Part shown: positions 39,941 through 47,795 of the stretch, one piece after another
Layout of the letters: every line of letters starts with the position of its first letter
Position numbering within the stretch: the stretch's first letter is position 1
Source: Actinomycetes bacterium
Lineage (GTDB): Bacteria > Actinomycetota > Acidimicrobiia > Acidimicrobiales > Ilumatobacteraceae
DNA: 64,000 nt
Assembly (NCBI GenBank): GCA_021414085.1
Contig: JAIOPC010000004.1
Location: forward strand, 1-64,000
Reading direction: 5' to 3'
The notes under the pieces: model-generated
What the model was told of the DNA's origin: nothing
The model's database searches: none
The model's input: the letters and a program-made list of their open reading frames with translations, nothing else
Program-made: the position numbers and the translations under genes

Positions 39941-41353
39941 ATGCGAATCTCATCTAAGAAGCGAATTGCGCTCGGCTTGGTGGCAATCACCATGGCCACC
40001 GGCGCATTCAGCGGCGGATCGTCCGTCGTACAAGCAGATCCGCCGGCATCGCTCGGCCTGTCGTACTCCGGTGTCGGCTCCGACACCACCCAGGCTGTCA
40101 TGGACGCCTTCTCCGGCCAGGCCAACGGGATCGCTTATCCCCGTGCCATCTCCCAGGGCGCGGTCATCGAGAGCTACGACGCAGACATCGCAACCCCCGG
40201 CTCGACCGACCCGTGCATCACGACCACCTTCAACGGTGTCGCATTCACCCGTCCGAACGGTTCCGGTGCCGGCCAAAAGGCACTCGCCGCAGCCAACGGT
40301 CAGGGCGCTGTTGGCAACCCGACCAGGTGGCTCGGCAACAACAACGTTTTCGCCAACGCAATCTGCGGCCAGGCCGCCTTCGTTGCTCCGAACAACACGC
40401 CAGCAATCGCGATTGCGAACTCGGTGAACATCGCCGGTCAGGTTGCGTTCGCCCGCTCGTCGAGCGGCCCGGTTGCGGGTTCCGGCCTCACCTGGGTGCC
40501 GTTCGCGCAGGACGGCATCAGCGCCGGCTACGTGTTCAAGAACATCACTGGCCCGGCCGGTGCCGCGGTTACGACGGTCACCCGCAAGGACCTGATCGAC
40601 ATCTACAACACTGGTCCGAAGGCAATCGTCAGCGGTGGCCAGCCGGTCCTCTTGATGGCTTGTGACCTCAACGTGCTCTCGGGTACCCGCAAGTTCTGGG
40701 GTACTGCGGTGCAGAACACCCTGATGTCGGGCAGCGTTCCTGCTGCGTTGCCGGCCGCCGTGCCGACCGACGCCAATGGCATCTGCAACTCGGTGTTCCA
40801 GGAGAACACCCTCGCTCCCGTGGCCGCCCGCGCCAACGCGTTGGCCGCTGCTAACCCGACCGGCATCGTGTTCAACTCGGTCAACTACACCAACTTCCAG
40901 TTGATCGTGGGCCACTCGGCTGCTGGGTTCATCGCGCAGAAGAACGGCGCAATCTCCGCCGCTCTGCTGCCGGCGTCCGGCGACTACGGCCTCACCTCCA
41001 TCAGCGACAACAGCCTCACCGGCACCGGCGGCGTCAACCTCGGCGCCCCGTATTCCGTCGCTGGTCCCGTGTACAGCGCAAACTCGACGTTCTACACCAC
41101 CGACGCTGTCTTCGGTCGCAAGGTGTACAACGTGCTGCCCAGCTCGGTCATGACCGCGTTGGCTGGCGACTCGACCGACGTCGTGCTGCGCTCGCTGTTC
41201 TTCGGGCCAACCTCGCCGATCTGCCTGGGCACGTCGATCATCTCGACGTTCGGTTACTTGAACCTGGCAGCAGGCACCGGCTCGGGTACGACCACCTGCG
41301 GTTCCATCGGAGCCACCGGCGGCTGGACGGCCCCGAACAGCACGCTGAGCTGA
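39941..41353 (+). CDS. secreted soluble PstS-like (PBP superfamily) protein
   Basis: 470 residues. Signal peptide (KKRIALGLVAITMATGAFSG, cleavage near VQA) and no lipobox or C-terminal TM, so released or wall-retained. The mature part begins with SYSGVGSDTTQAVMDAF and contains RPNGSGAGQKAL, VAFARSSSGP and TRKDLIDIYN, all arranged as in phosphate-binding PBP domains; GSDTTQ and NGSGAG would supply ligand residues. A PHO-box-like array and an AAAGGA ribosome binding site precede it with a 55-nt leader, so it is expected to be expressed strongly under phosphate limitation, separately from the pst operon. Confidence 0.8.
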   Translation: MRISSKKRIALGLVAITMATGAFSGGSSVVQADPPASLGLSYSGVGSDTTQAVMDAFSGQANGIAYPRAISQGAVIESYDADIATPGSTDPCITTTFNGVAFTRPNGSGAGQKALAAANGQGAVGNPTRWLGNNNVFANAICGQAAFVAPNNTPAIAIANSVNIAGQVAFARSSSGPVAGSGLTWVPFAQDGISAGYVFKNITGPAGAAVTTVTRKDLIDIYNTGPKAIVSGGQPVLLMACDLNVLSGTRKFWGTAVQNTLMSGSVPAALPAAVPTDANGICNSVFQENTLAPVAARANALAAANPTGIVFNSVNYTNFQLIVGHSAAGFIAQKNGAISAALLPASGDYGLTSISDNSLTGTGGVNLGAPYSVAGPVYSANSTFYTTDAVFGRKVYNVLPSSVMTALAGDSTDVVLRSLFFGPTSPICLGTSIISTFGYLNLAAGTGSGTTTCGSIGATGGWTAPNSTLS

Positions 41354-41354
41354 T

Positions 41355-41380
41355 GCCGAGTCTTTCGGCTCTCAAATTTT
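41355..41380 (+). terminator. weak hairpin after the PstS-like gene
   Basis: GCCGA (41355-41359) pairs with TCGGC (41365-41369), followed by an AAATTTT stretch. A five-bp stem would allow partial read-through into the next gene. Confidence 0.35.
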
Positions 41381-41426
41381 CCCCCAACTCACTTTCAATC
41401 ACAACGTCTCGAAAGGACAACGATTC

Positions 41427-43406
41427 ATGAAACCCTCAATCAAGCGTGCGGGAGGTGTGCTGGCGGCGATCCTCGCGATCTCCTTCGGCGCCGTCCCCGC
41501 CGCCCAAGCGGATACAGCAACGCTGAGTCCGCTGTCGGGCACCGCGGCCATCGACGGCGGCGGTCTGCGCGACATTGCCCTGGACACAGGCTTCAACCTG
41601 TCGTTGACACCGGGTGCGCACTGCAGCGGTAACGCTGCCGGCGGTTACGTGGTCCGCAGCTACTTCATTGGTTCCGGCGTAACGCTTTCGTCGGTCAACT
41701 TCGGAGCTACAGGATTGCCGTTGCCGCAGTCCGGCACGGGAAGCGGTTCGACCTTCGTGTCGACGCAGCCGAACGTGTCGGGTGCCGCGTTCTCCGTCAA
41801 CCCCGGCTCGTCGGCGCCGTTCTTGGTGACCGGCCTCCCGCAGTTGTCGCTGTACCGCATGGTGAACAAGCCGGCCATCACGGCTGGTGCGTATCACTTG
41901 GGCATCGCCTGTGTGAACACGGCCACCAACACCGTTGACGGTGCCAACTTCTGGGACACGGTCGTCACGATCAGCGCCCAGACGGCGACACAGTTCAGCT
42001 GGCAGTTCGGCTCGGCACCGACGGGCGCCGCAATCAGCGGTTCCGCCGGTGACGCGCAGGTCACGCTCGACTACACCATCCCGACATCGACGCCGGCAAT
42101 CACCAGCGCCACGATCACGTATGGCTCGGGCCCGACCACCATCACCCTGGCCGGTGGCCAGCTGACCCCCGGTGTCCACACCGGTCTCAACGTTGGCAGC
42201 CTCACCAACGGCACGGCCTACACCTTTACGCTCACTGCGAGCAACGGTGTCGCTCCTGCCAGCACTGCCAACGTCACCCTGACGCCGTCGCTGTCGACGC
42301 TGAACAACATCAGCGGCTTGACGGTCACCAACGTGGCCGCCACTTCAGCAACGGTTTCGTGGTCTGCTCCGGCAGCCAACGGTGGCGGTCAGGTTCCGAC
42401 CGGTTACCTCGTCACCGTCACCGTCACGGGCAGCGGCGCTCCGGCACCGTTCACTGTGGCCACGACGTCGACACCGCTCAGCGGCCTGACGGCAGAGACT
42501 GCCTACTCGGTCACGGTGACCGCGCAGTACAGCCAGGCAAACCCGGTTGCTGCTGCCCCGTCGGCAAGCTTCACCACCACCCCGAACACGATCATCTACC
42601 AGGACATCTCGGTGAATCGCCCCAACGGTCTGCTCGTCATGACCCAGCGTTGCGTTTCGACCTCGCCGGGTGTTGGCCAGACGATCAACGGGTCGATCCC
42701 GGCTGAGGGTGCCCAAATCGGGTTCCCGACCGGTATTCCCGCAACTTCGGCCACCTCGACCGCTTCTATCCCCGGCGGCCCTGGTGACAATGGTGTTGCT
42801 CCGGCAGCGTCGAACGTTCCGTTCGCCACGACTCCGCCAGATGGCACATTCACTGCGAACATTTCGTTGCTCTCGGGTTACCCATACCCGCAGAACACCG
42901 ATGGCACGCCGCAAGCTCCGGCTTATCCGACACGCTGCACCATTAACTTGGGCAACGCCAGTCTGGTAACCACCGGCGCCAACGCTGGTCAGTACTTCGT
43001 CGTCTCTGGTCAGATCGACCAGGTCACGGTTGTCAACACACAAGACAACGACGCTGGCTGGCACGTGACGGGCACGATGTCGAACTTCCAGAACACGTTG
43101 CAGACCGGCGCCAACACGTCGTTCAGCGCTGACTACCTGGGTTGGACACCGAAGCGCAGCTACATCACGCCCCCGCAGAACGATGGCCTTGGTGCGAACT
43201 ACACCATGGCTGTAACGGCTGGCACGGGTACGACGCAGGGCACTGCTGGTGGTTTGTCGAATGGCGACGTGCTCGCCACTTCGCCTGCGACCCAGAGCCT
43301 TGGCATCACGCAACTCGATGCCCGTCTGAAGCTCCTCATTCCGACCCAGATCAAGAGCGGTACGTACCACGGCACGCTCACGTTCTCGGCCCTTAACGGA
43401 GCCTGA
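41427..43406 (+). CDS. secreted multi-domain surface protein: novel domain (copy 3), FN3-like repeats, WxL-like C-terminus
   Basis: 659 residues. Signal peptide (GGVLAAILAISFGAVPAAQA), residues about 30-190 a near-identical copy of the domain in the protein at 36638 (DTATLSPLSGTAAIDG; HLGIACVNTATNTVDGANFWD). Two fibronectin-III-like repeats follow (about 195-285 and 290-385, with VSWSAPAANGGG and YLVTVTVTG). The last 260 residues contain SADYLGWTPKRSYITP and a C-terminal LKLLIPTQIKSGTYHGTLTFS, reminiscent of WxL-type wall-binding domains. No membrane anchor. AAAGGA precedes the ATG. It ends just before a strong terminator. Confidence 0.75.
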   Translation: MKPSIKRAGGVLAAILAISFGAVPAAQADTATLSPLSGTAAIDGGGLRDIALDTGFNLSLTPGAHCSGNAAGGYVVRSYFIGSGVTLSSVNFGATGLPLPQSGTGSGSTFVSTQPNVSGAAFSVNPGSSAPFLVTGLPQLSLYRMVNKPAITAGAYHLGIACVNTATNTVDGANFWDTVVTISAQTATQFSWQFGSAPTGAAISGSAGDAQVTLDYTIPTSTPAITSATITYGSGPTTITLAGGQLTPGVHTGLNVGSLTNGTAYTFTLTASNGVAPASTANVTLTPSLSTLNNISGLTVTNVAATSATVSWSAPAANGGGQVPTGYLVTVTVTGSGAPAPFTVATTSTPLSGLTAETAYSVTVTAQYSQANPVAAAPSASFTTTPNTIIYQDISVNRPNGLLVMTQRCVSTSPGVGQTINGSIPAEGAQIGFPTGIPATSATSTASIPGGPGDNGVAPAASNVPFATTPPDGTFTANISLLSGYPYPQNTDGTPQAPAYPTRCTINLGNASLVTTGANAGQYFVVSGQIDQVTVVNTQDNDAGWHVTGTMSNFQNTLQTGANTSFSADYLGWTPKRSYITPPQNDGLGANYTMAVTAGTGTTQGTAGGLSNGDVLATSPATQSLGITQLDARLKLLIPTQIKSGTYHGTLTFSALNGA

Positions 43407-43437
43407 TTAGTTGTAGTTCTTGTATCCCGAGCGTTGT

Positions 43438-43477
43438 GGTGTGGGGGCTCCGGCCCCCACACCGCTTCGCCGTTTTT
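43438..43477 (+). terminator. Rho-independent terminator
   Basis: A perfect 11-bp GC-rich stem, 43438-43448 with 43453-43463, 4-nt loop TCCG, followed 9 nt later by TTTTT at 43473-43477. It closes the PstS-like/FN3 transcript. Confidence 0.9.
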
Positions 43478-43503
43478 CCGCCTCAACTGAAAGCCCCCAA
43501 CAA

Positions 43504-44604
43504 ATGAACCTTCGCGTCAAGCCCGTCTCCGCCGTCCTCGCCATGCTGTTGCTGTCGGGGGCCATGATTGCGCCGTTTGCGTACGCGGAGGACGCGGCGC
43601 CGCCCACGACTGAGCCGACGCCAGCTCCTACACCTACCGACGACACGGCCGTGCCCCCCGAGAATGTGATCGTCGAGAGCTTCTCCATTGGTCCGACTGG
43701 TTCGCTGGATCCGAGCCAGCCCGGCGACCGCGTCAATTTCTCCTACGACGCCGCGCCCGGCGTCGTGATCCACGACTCCGTCACCGTGTACAACGTCGGC
43801 AACGTGGCACTGCCGTTCCACGTGTACTCCACTGACGGCTTCAACCAGACCGACGGAACTTTCGACTTGCTGACCGGTGACGAACTCCCGACCGATGTCG
43901 GCAGTTGGGTGACGTTCGACGCGCAGGACCTCACGATCCCTGCGGGCAAGCAAGCACTCATCCCGATCACCATCACGGTGCCAGCCGATGCGAGCCCAGG
44001 CGACCATGTTGGCGGCATCGTCGCCTCAAGTCCGATCGAAGGTAAGAACGACACCGGCCAGATCATCACGGTCGATCGCCGCGTCGGTGCCAAGCTCTAC
44101 ATTCGGGTCACGGGCACGCTGCACGCCGAATTGGCTGTCACGCAACTCAACGGCGATTACTCCCACGCTCTCAACCCGCTCGGTGGGGGCGCGAAGGTCA
44201 GCTTCCGAATCGAAAACCGCGGCGACGTCCGCCTGGGCGGTTCGCCAGTCGTGACCGTGTCGGGCCCATTCGGTTTCGGTGAGCAATCGATCGACCTGCC
44301 ACCGCTCGTCGATCTACTCCCGGGCGAGACCGCCGACTTGTCGGTGGACTTCGACGATGTAGGTGCATGGTTCATCGACTCGGTCTCAGTCGAGATCACA
44401 GCGGTTGGTGCGACAGAAAACGAATCCGTCGACCCAGTGCGCGGCGAGTCGTCGATGTTTGCGCCTCCGATCACGCTGCTCGTCGTACTTGCGTTACTCG
44501 TCGCCCTCTGGCTGTGGTTGCGCTCTCGACGACAGCGCCGTGCGGATGCGCAGTCCGACGGCGATCAGTCCAACGAACCCGAGAACGCGTTGTCGCGTAG
44601 CTGA
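43504..44604 (+). CDS. DUF916-like (WxL-interacting type) surface protein with C-terminal TM
   Basis: 366 residues. Signal peptide (LAMLLLSGAMIAPFAYA), an acidic Pro/Thr spacer, a DUF916-like beta domain (about 60-200) with HDSVTVYNVGNVALPFHVYS and ITITVPADASPGDHVGGIVA, a second beta domain (about 205-310), then a TM (ITLLVVLALLVALWLWL) and a basic, acidic-ended tail. In firmicutes DUF916/DUF3324 proteins work with WxL-domain and LPXTG-type surface proteins; here the neighbours have analogous features. Start ATG 43504 lies 26 bp after the terminator, so it needs its own promoter or read-through. One-base stop/start overlap with the next gene. Confidence 0.75.
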   Translation: MNLRVKPVSAVLAMLLLSGAMIAPFAYAEDAAPPTTEPTPAPTPTDDTAVPPENVIVESFSIGPTGSLDPSQPGDRVNFSYDAAPGVVIHDSVTVYNVGNVALPFHVYSTDGFNQTDGTFDLLTGDELPTDVGSWVTFDAQDLTIPAGKQALIPITITVPADASPGDHVGGIVASSPIEGKNDTGQIITVDRRVGAKLYIRVTGTLHAELAVTQLNGDYSHALNPLGGGAKVSFRIENRGDVRLGGSPVVTVSGPFGFGEQSIDLPPLVDLLPGETADLSVDFDDVGAWFIDSVSVEITAVGATENESVDPVRGESSMFAPPITLLVVLALLVALWLWLRSRRQRRADAQSDGDQSNEPENALSRS

Positions 44605-45671
44605 TGAAGCGCTTGCTGTTGGTTGCAGGGATCGCGCTGGCACTCTGCGGTGCCACCGCGTGCTCGTCCGCTGATCGCGATGAGGCGGCCTCATCGGTGA
44701 CCGATACAACTCCGACGTTGCTTCCGGTCGACGAGCCGACTGATCCAACGGACACGGTCGCGGAAGTGGTGGTTGCAACACCTGGGGCACCGACAGTGAC
44801 CGGGCCGAGCGTCATCGTCGAGCCGAACGTCGTGAAGCCGGGCGAGCGAGCGATGATCACAGTTGCCGGATTCGAGGCGCATCTCATCACCATCTCGATT
44901 TGTGGCAACGAAGCCCGCCGTGGGTCGGCGGACTGCAATATGCCCCAGAGTCAGGGGATGGGACTCACCGCCGGCAAACCGAGCGGCATCGCCCTGGTCA
45001 TCAACGAGCCGGATGTCACGTGTCCGTGCATCGTTCGTGTCACGTCGGACGGCAGCGACGAGATCGCCGCGGCTCCGATCACTATCACGGGCCATCCGGT
45101 TGGACCGGTTGTCGACCCACCGACGTTCGGCGATCTGGTTGCGGTGAAGATTCAAGCCGAGGAAGCTCAGAAGAGCCTGTGGGGGCACATCCGACCGGAG
45201 CTCGGTGGCCCGACGCCGTACGACGTGACGGTGTCGGTGAAGAATTTAACGACGACCACGATGTACAACCTCCGTGTGTCGGCGGCGGTGGGCCACGACG
45301 AGAACGATTATCTCAGCGACATCGCCTTCGATGTGCCCGAAGCGCTGCCGCCGGGCCAGACATGGACGCAGACCGTGCGCGCAGTGGTCAAGGCTCCTGT
45401 CTTCGGCACCTTGCTGTGGCGCGCCGCTGTGTCCGGTGCCGGCCCCACCGTGTATGTGCAGGACCGTGTTGAACACAGACCGCTGCTACTGATGATCGGG
45501 TCTCTGGCGGCGATCGTCGGTTTGTTCACGGTGATTATCCGAGCGTTGGTACGCCGGCACATTCGTATCGAGCAACGCCGCCTAGCGGAGCTCGAGGCAC
45601 TCAACACAGAAGCGGCGGCGCTGTCTGAAGCACCGATGGCGACTATGCAGCAAGAGCCAGTCAACGCCTGA
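44604..45671 (+). CDS. lipoprotein-like surface protein with neocarzinostatin-like domain and C-terminal TM
   Basis: 355 residues. The N-terminus MKRLLLVAGIALALCGATAC ends in a plausible lipobox cysteine (residue 20). An immunoglobulin-like domain (about 65-160) with VIVEPNVVKPGERAMITVAG, two cysteine pairs (SICGNEARRGSADC; TCPCIVRV) is reminiscent of neocarzinostatin-fold domains. A second beta domain (about 185-285) includes YDVTVSVKNLTTTTMYNLRV. A TM segment (LLLMIGSLAAIVGLFTVIIRAL) and a charged cytoplasmic helix follow. Coupled to the DUF916-like gene (TGATG). Function unknown. Confidence 0.65.
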   Translation: MKRLLLVAGIALALCGATACSSADRDEAASSVTDTTPTLLPVDEPTDPTDTVAEVVVATPGAPTVTGPSVIVEPNVVKPGERAMITVAGFEAHLITISICGNEARRGSADCNMPQSQGMGLTAGKPSGIALVINEPDVTCPCIVRVTSDGSDEIAAAPITITGHPVGPVVDPPTFGDLVAVKIQAEEAQKSLWGHIRPELGGPTPYDVTVSVKNLTTTTMYNLRVSAAVGHDENDYLSDIAFDVPEALPPGQTWTQTVRAVVKAPVFGTLLWRAAVSGAGPTVYVQDRVEHRPLLLMIGSLAAIVGLFTVIIRALVRRHIRIEQRRLAELEALNTEAAALSEAPMATMQQEPVNA

Positions 45672-45707
45672 CGCGTTTCGCTCGCCGAGCACGCTGACGG
45701 GGCAATG

Positions 45708-45713
45708 TATTCT
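45708..45713 (+). promoter_or_regulatory. -10 element for the beta-lactamase-fold lipoprotein gene (leaderless)
   Basis: TATTCT, 8 nt before ATG 45722. Confidence 0.5.
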
Positions 45714-45721
45714 GCACCGCC

Positions 45722-46990
45722 ATGTTGCCTCGTCGGTCCACGATTGCCTGTTTGTTAGTCGCTGTGCTTTCGCTCGCCGGCTGTGGTGGTCGCGGTTCGA
45801 ACAGCAAGGGCGACGGCGGGACGAACGCCTCGCAGGCGACGACCGCTGGAACCGCTTTGACCGACTCCGCAGACTCATCGCCAGCAACGACACAGGGCGC
45901 GTATCAGTCAGCGATCACCGACGCGGTGGTCGACAACGCCGACTTCGACGCGTTCGAGGAGCAGATCACCGGCCTGATCAACCAAACGGGCTTGCCCGGG
46001 GCGTCTTTGCTGGTGGTGCAACACGGCGAGTTGATCGAGCAAGAGGCGTGGCTGGACTACACGCTCGACACTGTGGTACCGATTGCCTCGGCCAGCAAGT
46101 GGCTCACCGCGGCAACGATCATGACGTTGGTCGACGAAGGATTGATCGCGCTCGATGAACCGATCTCGACGTACATACCGGGCGCAGTTGGCAGTCGCGC
46201 CGGTGGGATCACGATGCGGCAACTGTTGTCGTTCACGTCTGGCCTCGTCAGCGAAGACGACGTGCCATGCGTCAGCGATCCCACCAGCACATTGGTGGAG
46301 TGTGCGACAACATTGGCTTCGTTGCCGTTGGTTCATGAGCCCGGCGAAGTGTTTCGGTACGGCGGCCAGCACCTTTACGTCGCCGGTGCGATCGCCGAGG
46401 TCGTCACCGGAGTTCCCTACGCGGAACTCTTTCGTCAGCGCATCGCCGAGCCACTGGGAATGGCCAAGACCTTTTTCGTGCAAGTCGATGGCAGCCGTTA
46501 CACCGATGTCACCAACACGAAGCCAGCAGCTGCTGCCGTGACAACGCTCGGCGACTACGGGCGCTTTCTCGAGATGATTACGCACGGCGGTGTCGCCCCG
46601 GACGGCACGCGACTGCTCCAGTCGGCGACCATCGCCGAGATGCAGACCAACCAGATCACCGAGGCGCGTTATGGCAACGCGGCGCCGTTCCGGGTGAAGG
46701 ACGAGTCTCCATACGGACTTGGCGAGTGGCTCGACTGGACCAACCCTGATGGGTCGGCCCTGGTGCTGTCCAGCGATGGTTCACTCGGCTTTCGACCGTG
46801 GATCGACAAGCAGAACGACCTGTTCGGTGTCTACTTGGTCAAAGACGACGGGTCGGCGGCAGTCGATGGCAACCCGACGCCCGACGCCGACGATGCGAAC
46901 CAGGTGTACGTGAGTGGCAACTGGATCTTCGAGCTCGTTGCCGAAGCGTTGAACAATCCGCTTCCGAAGGACAAATACCCGGACCGCTGA
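45722..46990 (+). CDS. serine hydrolase of the beta-lactamase (class C/esterase) superfamily, lipoprotein
   Basis: 422 residues. Lipobox LSLAGC (Cys 21), then a disordered Ser/Thr spacer, then a Beta-lactamase family domain. The nucleophile motif SxxK is SASK (S123-K126); the second motif is YGG (Y213) instead of the YxN of class C enzymes; ITMRQLLSFTSGL is a typical superfamily segment. Probably a peptidase or esterase acting outside the membrane rather than a drug-resistance enzyme. A monocistronic gene with its own promoter. Confidence 0.87.
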   Translation: MLPRRSTIACLLVAVLSLAGCGGRGSNSKGDGGTNASQATTAGTALTDSADSSPATTQGAYQSAITDAVVDNADFDAFEEQITGLINQTGLPGASLLVVQHGELIEQEAWLDYTLDTVVPIASASKWLTAATIMTLVDEGLIALDEPISTYIPGAVGSRAGGITMRQLLSFTSGLVSEDDVPCVSDPTSTLVECATTLASLPLVHEPGEVFRYGGQHLYVAGAIAEVVTGVPYAELFRQRIAEPLGMAKTFFVQVDGSRYTDVTNTKPAAAAVTTLGDYGRFLEMITHGGVAPDGTRLLQSATIAEMQTNQITEARYGNAAPFRVKDESPYGLGEWLDWTNPDGSALVLSSDGSLGFRPWIDKQNDLFGVYLVKDDGSAAVDGNPTPDADDANQVYVSGNWIFELVAEALNNPLPKDKYPDR

Positions 46991-47008
46991 CGCTCTGCGG
47001 GTCTCCCA

Positions 47009-47014
47009 TAAGCT
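47009..47014 (+). promoter_or_regulatory. -10 element for the FMN-binding protein gene (leaderless)
   Basis: TAAGCT, 6 nt before ATG 47021. Confidence 0.5.
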
Positions 47015-47020
47015 CGCCAT

Positions 47021-47632
47021 ATGGCAACCATTCGCACGCTCGCGGAACTGGAGGCGTTGTATGAGGCGCCGGTGCCGACGTCACTCACCAAAGAGGTCGA
47101 TCACCTCATCGAACTGCATCGCGAATATGTCGCGGCGGCTCCGTTCGTCGTTGTCGCCACATCGGGTCCGGGTGGATTGGATTGTTCACCTCGCGGCGAC
47201 CCGGCTGGTTTCGTTCGCGTTCTTGACGAACGAACGCTGCTGATTCCTGACCGACGTGGCAATAACCGGCTGGACACGTTGCGCAACTTGGTGGCCGACC
47301 CGCGAATTGGGCTGCTGTTCCTCGTCCCAGGCGTCGGTGTGACGTTGCGCGTCAACGGCACCGCGCAACTCTCCACGGATCAGGCCTTGCGCGAGTCGTT
47401 TGCAATGGGCGACAAGCTGCCAACGACAGTCATCGTCGTGACCATCACCTCGGTGTACACGCAATGTCCGAAGGCGCTGATTCGCTCGCGATTGTGGGAC
47501 GCGACCCAGCATCGCGATCCCGCCGATTTGCCGACCGTTGGCCAAATCATGGAGGCAATCACCGACGGTGCCTTCGACGGTAAGGCCCACGACGACGCGT
47601 ATCCCGAGCGCGTTCGGCAAACGATTTACTGA
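47021..47632 (+). CDS. pyridoxamine 5'-phosphate oxidase-like FMN-binding protein (MSMEG_1061-type)
   Basis: 203 residues with the split-barrel flavin fold. Key segments: PFVVVATSGPGGLDCSPRGD, FVRVLDERTLLIPDRRGNNR (FMN phosphate contacts), IGLLFLVPGVGVTLRVNGTA and a late YTQCPKALIRSRLW, the pattern of the MSMEG_1061 subgroup. Likely an FMN- or F420-linked reductase with unknown substrate. Monocistronic, with a TAAGCT element and no leader. Followed by 163 bp before gyrB that hold the gyrB promoter region; a TAGGCT at 47688-47693 is a candidate -10. Confidence 0.85.
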   Translation: MATIRTLAELEALYEAPVPTSLTKEVDHLIELHREYVAAAPFVVVATSGPGGLDCSPRGDPAGFVRVLDERTLLIPDRRGNNRLDTLRNLVADPRIGLLFLVPGVGVTLRVNGTAQLSTDQALRESFAMGDKLPTTVIVVTITSVYTQCPKALIRSRLWDATQHRDPADLPTVGQIMEAITDGAFDGKAHDDAYPERVRQTIY

Positions 47633-47795
47633 CCGCGCGACACGCAAAACACGCCGCGAATTACACCTCTTGCGAACACCCCTCGGGTAGGCTGTGCGCT
47701 CGTCGCGACGATGGCTGCCGGGCAGGGCGCCAGCTCAGAAGTCGCCAACATCATCGCAGGTCACGGCCTGTTTTTTCCGAGCGAACGAGGTAAGA

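Noticed and set aside
45722-46990. Beta-lactamase-fold lipoprotein as an antibiotic resistance gene
   Set aside because: The second motif is YGG and not YxN, and no resistance context is present; an esterase or peptidase role is more likely.
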